48,192 nucleotides of DNA, from NCBI GenBank assembly GCA_900290245.1, contig OKRB01000072.1:25489-73680 (forward strand), in the 5' to 3' direction. Positions 43,845 to 48,192 of this stretch are shown here, piece after piece; within the stretch, counting starts at the first letter, position 1; each line of letters starts with the position of its first letter. The notes beneath the pieces are model-generated. The model was not told the DNA's origin. It did no database searches and saw only the letters and a program-made list of their open reading frames with translations. A program made the position numbers and the translations under genes. This DNA is from Candidatus Sulfuritelmatomonas gaucii (GTDB taxonomy: Bacteria; Acidobacteriota; Terriglobia; Terriglobales; Acidobacteriaceae).

Positions 43845-45740
43845 CTAAAAATGCTTCGGCATGGGCGCGGGGCCCTGATACATGAGGCTGAGTCCACAAT
43901 CAGAATCAGAAGGAAAATTGGGTAGCTCGACTTCGCCAATGTTGTTGGCTGCGAGGACGCCGCTGCCGGCGTCGGACCATTTTCCTTCACGCGGATCGAA
44001 CCACTGCGCTCGGTAGAGACTGGTCACGCGCGCGCCGCGGACGAGACTCTTCGGGCATCCCTTCTCGAAATAGATGAGGAAGATGTTCTGGTCCGGAGTG
44101 CGCGCGGCATAGGCCCAGCCTTCGAAACTCTTCAGCTCCGGAGTTGAGTTGGGGACAACGATGCCGCGGTCGGGGACGAGCTCCTGGAAGCGCTTGCCGA
44201 TGGAAAATGCGAAGGTGCTCAGGTGCTGCATTTGCGCACCGGACTTCCATTGGAAAGCGTCCCACATCTTTGTGGGAGCGGTGGGCTCGATGTCGGCACC
44301 CCAGATGCCCTCGGCGCCGTAAACGTGGCCCGCGAGCCCGCCCGAGAGAAAGCTGCCATACATCGACGAGCGCACGAACTGGTCGTCGCGCTCCGTGCCG
44401 CCTTTCGCGCCGTATTTGTAGCCGCCGTTTTGTCCGCGCGCGTCGAAGTAGCCGGCGTAGTAGGGTTCGCCGTTGAGCGCGGGATGCGGATGGGCATCGC
44501 GGTAGATCTCAGTGAGGTACCAGTAGTATTCGTGCTCGCGCTTGTTGCCGAGCTGGTGCAGCGTGACCCAGGAATCCTCACCCCAATTCACCAGCGTAGA
44601 GGGATTTGCATTTGCCGAAAGCAACGTGCCGAACGGAGGCGGACCGTATTTCTTGAGCACGAGATTGATGGCCTCGAGAAAATCGGGAACGGCGATGCTC
44701 TCCTGGATGATGTCGAGATGAATGGGGCTGAGCACCGTGTTGTTGGCCTGGTAGCGCGACCAGATGTATTGGATGAAGCGCGCATACGACTCAGGCCATG
44801 AGTAGTACTTCTTCCATAACTCGCTGGCATCGCGGCGCGACACCTCAATGAAAGGGACAAAACCGTTGGCATTGAGGTAATCAATCTTGCGATCGATGGC
44901 TTTGAAGTATTCGGGATTGATGCGATCGACGTCGGGGAAAACCGTTTCATAACCGGGAACACGGCCGGGGAAGAGGAACGGGCGTCCGCCTTCGTTGTCC
45001 ATGTTCTTGGCGCTGCCGGAGCCGAAGTCGATCCATGCCGAGCGCACGGTGGTGTGCTCCGCGTCGTCCATCACGACGTGCCAGGGCAGGCTGTCGGTCT
45101 CCCAATTTGGAAACGCCGCGATCATGTTGATCCAGTTGTAGCCTTGCGCCTTGCGATAGCGAACGTAGTCTTTGAAGCCGGCGGCGGGGCCGATGGGGCG
45201 CTCCTGCTCGTCGTCGTACCAGCGGAAGCGGTTGGTTCCTGCGGCCCACCAGGTGTCGCCCAGCACAAAGAACGGCGTGCCGTCGGCTGTCTGGAGCGCA
45301 TGGTTGTTCGCCGTGGATTGCAGGAATCCGCGACGCAGCGGCTTGGCTTGTTTATCTCCCTCTGTCCAGTCGACGGCTTCGAATGTGCCGGATTTTCCGG
45401 CGAGACCTGCATCGCTTGGCTCGGAGCTGCTGTGCCAGCGCCACGTGCCCGGCGCGGTGGCGACAAGTCGGACGCAGAACTCGTTGCCGCCGTTCCAGAA
45501 GCCATAGACGCGCTTGTTGAAGCCGGGGCCGGCGAGATCGACCCAGACCACTACATCGGTGTATGGATTTGGGAACGTCCGCTTGGAGCTAAGCAAGATC
45601 TCCCGCTTCTCCCAGACGTGCACGGGACGAACAGAAGTGTCCGCTGCCTCCGCCAGGATCAATTGGGGCGCCGCGCTTATCGCCGCGGCACTGGCAGTTG
45701 CCAGCACAAACTCACGACGCGTCAGAGAACCCTTGGCCAC
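43845..45740 (-). CDS. exported DUF5060/DUF4038 glycosidase (GH140-like)
   Basis: The 631-residue protein has a twin-arginine signal (GSLTRREFVLATASAAAIS), an N-terminal DUF5060-like beta domain (FPNPYTDVVVWVDLAGPG, FWNGGNEFCVRLVATAPGTWRW is the core, in part), and a DUF4038 TIM barrel (PFFVLGDTWWAAGTN, YRKAQGYNWINMIAAF, YLNANGFVPFIEVSRRD, SRYQANNTVLSPIHLDI, NGEPYYAGYFDA). The C-terminal part (FEGWAYAARTPDQNIFLIYF, YRAQWFDPREGKWSDAG) is the usual beta domain of these proteins. Relatives include the rhamnogalacturonan-II apiosidases of GH140, so a role in pectin or plant cell-wall breakdown is likely; the exact linkage cannot be read. Confidence 0.87.
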   Translation of the reverse strand: MAKGSLTRREFVLATASAAAISAAPQLILAEAADTSVRPVHVWEKREILLSSKRTFPNPYTDVVVWVDLAGPGFNKRVYGFWNGGNEFCVRLVATAPGTWRWHSSSEPSDAGLAGKSGTFEAVDWTEGDKQAKPLRRGFLQSTANNHALQTADGTPFFVLGDTWWAAGTNRFRWYDDEQERPIGPAAGFKDYVRYRKAQGYNWINMIAAFPNWETDSLPWHVVMDDAEHTTVRSAWIDFGSGSAKNMDNEGGRPFLFPGRVPGYETVFPDVDRINPEYFKAIDRKIDYLNANGFVPFIEVSRRDASELWKKYYSWPESYARFIQYIWSRYQANNTVLSPIHLDIIQESIAVPDFLEAINLVLKKYGPPPFGTLLSANANPSTLVNWGEDSWVTLHQLGNKREHEYYWYLTEIYRDAHPHPALNGEPYYAGYFDARGQNGGYKYGAKGGTERDDQFVRSSMYGSFLSGGLAGHVYGAEGIWGADIEPTAPTKMWDAFQWKSGAQMQHLSTFAFSIGKRFQELVPDRGIVVPNSTPELKSFEGWAYAARTPDQNIFLIYFEKGCPKSLVRGARVTSLYRAQWFDPREGKWSDAGSGVLAANNIGEVELPNFPSDSDCGLSLMYQGPAPMPKHF

Positions 45741-45830
45741 GAAACCTCCCTCGATCCGGTTCTGCTTGGATTGCGAACCGTCGATGATGATACACGATCA
45801 AAGGCCGGCGCTCGCGAAGGCTGCGCGTGC

Positions 45831-46076
45831 CTAGGAACTTGGCGGGAAGGGCAGTCGCGCAGTCGGCGGAAACAAGCGCAGGCGTTCGATGCGGCGGCCG
45901 GTGGAAGCGACGATTTCGACGCGCAGTCCGAGCGGATCGAGCTTGACCACTTCACCGGCCTTGGGAATGCGGCCGGCAATCTCGCTGACGAGGCCGCCAA
46001 TCGTGGCGGCTTCGTAGTGCTCGTCCGTTTCGGCCTGTTCGCCGATGAGGTCGGCAAGCTGACTGGCGGGAAAGCT
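45831..46076 (-). pseudogene. detached coding segment for the CorC_HlyC domain of the CNNM/CBS gene
   Basis: In the frame that begins SFPASQLADLIGEQAETDEH and ends IERLRLFPPTARLPFPPSS, this stretch encodes a CorC_HlyC transporter-associated domain: GGLVSEIAGRIPKAGEVV and LRVEIVASTGRRIERLRL are the family core. It lies directly after the tandem duplication at 46077-46138. No good start codon or ribosome binding site precedes it, so it is not separately translated in an obvious way. With one repeat copy it is the in-frame end of the upstream gene. Confidence 0.7.
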
Positions 46077-47166
46077 CCCGGGAACGAGCCATGAGCCGGA
46101 GGGTTCGCCCGGGAACGAGCCATGAGCCGGAGGGTTCGCGCTGCGGCTCCTCAATCTGTGCATCGGTTTCGTGTTCGTCGCGGATGTTGCCGACGATCTG
46201 CTCGAGAAGGTCTTCAATCGTCACGACACCGGAGACGGCGCCATATTCGTCGATCACAACGCGCATGTGCTGTTTTTCGCGCTGCATCTCGCGCAGCAAC
46301 TCGTAGCCGCGCTTGGTTTCAGGAACGAAGCTTGCGGGGTGCAGGATGGTCGCAACTGTCCGCGTCCGCGCCTCATCGTCAGTGATCTGTAAAAGGTCGT
46401 GAGCGAAGGCAAGGCCGGTAATGTTGTCGAGCGAGCCATTGTAAACAGGAACGCGCGAGTAGTTTTGCTGGCGCAGAATCTCGAGGAAGCGCTCCAGCGT
46501 AATAGCTTCAGGGACGGCGAAGATTTCAGGGCGCGGAGTCATGACCTCTCGAACAAGCTTGTCTCCGAACTCGACGGCGGAGCGCACCAGATCGCTGTCG
46601 CTCTGCTCGAGAATGCCCTCTTCCTCACCGGCCTCGATGAGCGCTTCAACATCAGCAGATGGTTCTTCTTCGGGCCCTGCTGGAGCCTCGGCCAGCGCGC
46701 CAATGGAAAAGAAGAAGCGGATAAAAACGGTGATCGGGGTGACGGTCCAGAGCAAAATGCGGACAGGCCAGAGAATCCGTGACGCCCACAGGCCGCGCGT
46801 GCGGTTGAAGAGAAGCGACGGGATCAGCTGATTGGCAAAAATGACGACCAGGATTACGGCGAGAATGGCCTGAGCGATTTCCAGGGCGGCGGGCGTACCG
46901 AGGCGCGCAGGCCGAAAGTAGAGAATTGCGCTGAACTCGAGAGCAACGAGGCCGAGCGCAAGCTGCTGGAGGACGGACGCGCAGAGCGCGGCATGCTCGC
47001 GACTGAGGCCGAGATGCGGCTCGATGCGTTCTTCCCAGGCATCGAGATTCTCCTGCACGTCGCGGCTGAGGATTTTGCCGAACTCGGAGTAGACGCGGCT
47101 GGTGTAGGAGGCCAGAGTGGAGACCACAATGAAGATGACGAGCAGCGTGATTTGGAGCGGGGTCAT
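45952..47166 (-). CDS. CNNM/CBS-domain membrane protein (CorC/HlyC type), frameshifted at the C terminus
   Basis: The 404-residue reading has an N-terminal CNNM-type membrane region (LQITLLVIFIVVSTLASY and three further hydrophobic segments to about residue 155), then two CBS motifs (VREVMTPRPEIFAVPEAITL and RVPVYNGSLDNITGLAFAHD; YELLREMQREKQHMRVVIDE and VSGVVTIEDLLEQIVGNI). Such proteins are linked to divalent-cation (magnesium/cobalt) efflux. The natural frame ends at about residue 353, inside a 31-bp tandem duplication; the last 50 or so residues are off-frame (RTLRLMARSREL onward). The lost CorC_HlyC domain is still encoded at 45831-46076. The ATG overlaps the ybeY stop (ATGA), so it is coupled to ybeY. 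Confidence 0.8.
   Translation of the reverse strand: MTPLQITLLVIFIVVSTLASYTSRVYSEFGKILSRDVQENLDAWEERIEPHLGLSREHAALCASVLQQLALGLVALEFSAILYFRPARLGTPAALEIAQAILAVILVVIFANQLIPSLLFNRTRGLWASRILWPVRILLWTVTPITVFIRFFFSIGALAEAPAGPEEEPSADVEALIEAGEEEGILEQSDSDLVRSAVEFGDKLVREVMTPRPEIFAVPEAITLERFLEILRQQNYSRVPVYNGSLDNITGLAFAHDLLQITDDEARTRTVATILHPASFVPETKRGYELLREMQREKQHMRVVIDEYGAVSGVVTIEDLLEQIVGNIRDEHETDAQIEEPQREPSGSWLVPGRTLRLMARSRELSRQSACRPHRRTGRNGRALRSRHDWRPRQRDCRPHSQGR
46077..46138. repeat. perfect 31-bp tandem duplication causing a frameshift
   Basis: The unit begins CCCGGGAACGAG, continues through CCATGAGCCGGAG and ends GGTTCG; copies lie at 46077-46107 and 46108-46138 with no mismatch and no spacer. As 31 is not a multiple of three, the second copy shifts the frame of the CNNM/CBS gene. 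Read on the minus strand each unit encodes EPSGSWLVPG in the native frame, the usual opening of the CorC_HlyC domain. Confidence 0.9.
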
Positions 47167-47711
47167 GGCTTGCGGCTCCGCTTCTTACCTGCGCTCCGTT
47201 GAGCGCGCTCGATCAGGCCGAGCGGCAGGCCGAGTAGCGCGCGCAGTTGGCGCTCGCGGCGGCGCATTTTGCCATGGTCAGTGTCGTGGTCATAGCCGGC
47301 CAGGTGCAGTAGGCCGTGGAGGATAAGGATCTTCAACTCGCAGGTAAGCGCGTGGCCCTGTTCGACCGCTAGGCGGCGCGCCGTGGGAATGCTTATAGCG
47401 ATGTCGCCCGCAACCTTTTCCTGGTTTTGGACCTGCGGATTGGGAGCAAAAGAGAGTACATCGGTGCTTCTGTTCTTGCCGCGGAAACGTCGGTTTAGGT
47501 TGCGGATGTTTTCGTCGGTGGTGAGCAACACAGTGACCTGGCCGCGCAGTCGCACTGCATCTTGTGCTTGCTTGAGATAGCGGGATAAAGTCGGCGGGGT
47601 CGGCACACGCTCGGCCCATGGGAGCGCGCTGCGTCGCCAGGCACTGCCCGGCGAAGTCGCTCCGGAATGCGACTCCGCATCGGGATCCAAATCTGGGTCG
47701 AGAAGGATCAT
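47163..47711 (-). CDS. ybeY: endoribonuclease YbeY
   Basis: The 182-residue protein is YbeY, a metal-dependent RNase involved in 16S rRNA 3'-end maturation and ribosome quality control. The zinc motif H-x3-H-x5-H is complete in ILHGLLHLAGYDHDTDHGKM. NRRFRGKNRSTDVLSFA and AGDIAISIPTARRLAVEQGH are also family landmarks. An N-terminal part of about 40 residues (DPDLDPDAESHSGATSPG) is longer than usual and looks disordered. The start at 47711 is probable but a GTG or ATG further up the frame (47813) cannot be ruled out. It overlaps the CNNM/CBS gene by four bases, a pairing often seen with era nearby. Confidence 0.95.
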   Translation of the reverse strand: MILLDPDLDPDAESHSGATSPGSAWRRSALPWAERVPTPPTLSRYLKQAQDAVRLRGQVTVLLTTDENIRNLNRRFRGKNRSTDVLSFAPNPQVQNQEKVAGDIAISIPTARRLAVEQGHALTCELKILILHGLLHLAGYDHDTDHGKMRRRERQLRALLGLPLGLIERAQRSAGKKRSRKP

Positions 47712-47885
47712 CGCGCGCCGGGCCGCGAGCGCAAGCGAAATCGCGTGCCCGGAATCTGATTTGATGATACGCGAACGGTCGGGCGCGAGAATCGAATCCG
47801 CGCCCGCGCGCATGCAGGCTTTCTGCGGAGATCACAGAACGCGGGCCTGGTGCAGGCGTAGAATCCTCTGCCGAGGGAGAGACGC

Positions 47886-48192
47886 ATGCGCAAGACGCTC
47901 TTGTCTATTTTCTTTCTGTTCACAATGGCAGCCGGCGGCCAGAATGCGGCCGGCCGCTTTGACGGCACCTGGAACACCACAGTGACCTGCGACCCGAAGG
48001 GCGGCACGCTGGGCTACACATGGCACTTTGTCTCGACGGTGACGGGCAGTGTGCTGCACGGGGAACGGGGCACCAAGGGGCAAGAGGCGTATCTGGCGAT
48101 CGATGGCAAAATCGGCAACAACGGCAAGGCCAGCCTGACGGCGAGTGGAGTGACCGCCGGATCGCAGTACACGCACGGGCCATTCAAGACGG
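47886..48192 (+). CDS. secreted hypothetical protein, 5' part only
   Basis: The frame runs without a stop from the ATG at 47886 to the end of the window, giving 102 residues. GAGGGAG lies shortly upstream. A signal peptide (MRKTLLSIFFLFTMAAGGQN) is followed by GRFDGTWNTTVTCDPKGGTL and HFVSTVTGSVLHGERGTKGQ, a beta-rich pattern with one early cysteine and repeated glycines as in small secreted proteins that bind ligands in a beta-barrel. I do not recognise a named family, and the gene's end is outside the window. Confidence 0.7.
   Translation, partial: MRKTLLSIFFLFTMAAGGQNAAGRFDGTWNTTVTCDPKGGTLGYTWHFVSTVTGSVLHGERGTKGQEAYLAIDGKIGNNGKASLTASGVTAGSQYTHGPFKT

Noticed and set aside
45054..46094. 346-codon rightward frame over the GH140-like start and CNNM/CBS tail
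   Set aside because: It spans two genes on the other strand and has low-complexity Gly/Ala/Arg content.
45831..46217. A separate small gene for the CorC_HlyC domain
   Set aside because: The possible start lies in an out-of-frame reading of the CBS region, with no ribosome binding site; it is better explained as the displaced end of the CNNM/CBS gene.

Overview
The window looks like chromosomal DNA from a soil Acidobacteriota, most likely class Terriglobia. The best single marker is a TIGR03435-family gene at 23846-24673, a family greatly expanded in soil Acidobacteria. Supporting signs are a PExPT-CTERM-type small surface protein, PadR/HAAS and ECF sigma/anti-sigma modules, many secreted plant-polymer glycosidases, and intergenic spacers filled with palindromic repeats. 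I see no phage, transposase, CRISPR array, rRNA or convincing tRNA.

Layout. 1-5.4 kb: the 3' end of a large secreted protein, a tiny PExPT-CTERM protein, a GH172-type (DUF2961) hydrolase, a repeat-rich spacer, a superinfection-immunity-like membrane protein and a STAS protein. 5.4-10.8 kb: a flavin amine oxidase divergent from a PadR-HAAS pair whose promoter carries three tandem palindromes, then a secreted caspase-like protease. 10.8-18.4 kb: housekeeping genes (frr, lipA, dacB, folP) mixed with a beta-helix protein, a cytochrome c lipoprotein and small membrane proteins. 18.4-23.8 kb: a URO-D-like enzyme divergent from a LarA-type racemase, then a GH29 fucosidase divergent from a LacI regulator. 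23.8-26.8 kb: a compact leftward cluster of membrane protein, ECF sigma factor, zinc anti-sigma factor and TIGR03435 protein. 27-35.4 kb: purA, a small NTF2-like secreted protein, and a complete SUF iron-sulfur operon (sufB-C-D-S-U-T) preceded by a near-textbook promoter and a 27-bp perfect palindrome of the IscR/Rrf2 type. 35.8-45.7 kb: GH2, GH27 and DUF4038/GH140-type exported glycosidases, with era, a second ECF sigma/anti-sigma/secreted-protein cluster and a GNAT acetyltransferase between them. 45.8-48.2 kb: a CNNM/CBS (CorC/HlyC-type) gene, ybeY, and the 5' end of a small secreted protein.

How the parts work together. The exported hydrolases (GH172, GH29, GH2, GH27, GH140-like), four of them with twin-arginine signals, suggest a plant or microbial polysaccharide degrader; the LacI regulator probably controls at least the neighbouring GH29 gene. 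The SUF operon supplies Fe-S clusters, which lipA among others needs.

The most unexpected observation is a perfect 31-bp tandem duplication inside the CNNM/CBS gene. It shifts the reading frame and cuts off the C-terminal CorC_HlyC domain, whose coding sequence is still intact immediately downstream in another frame. Removing one copy restores a 434-residue protein. This is either a reversible on/off switch, a fresh mutation or an assembly artefact. No wholly new multi-gene system is evident; the best candidates for undescribed biology are this duplication, the three-palindrome PadR promoter, the sufB-sufC hairpin and the dispersed palindromic spacer repeats.
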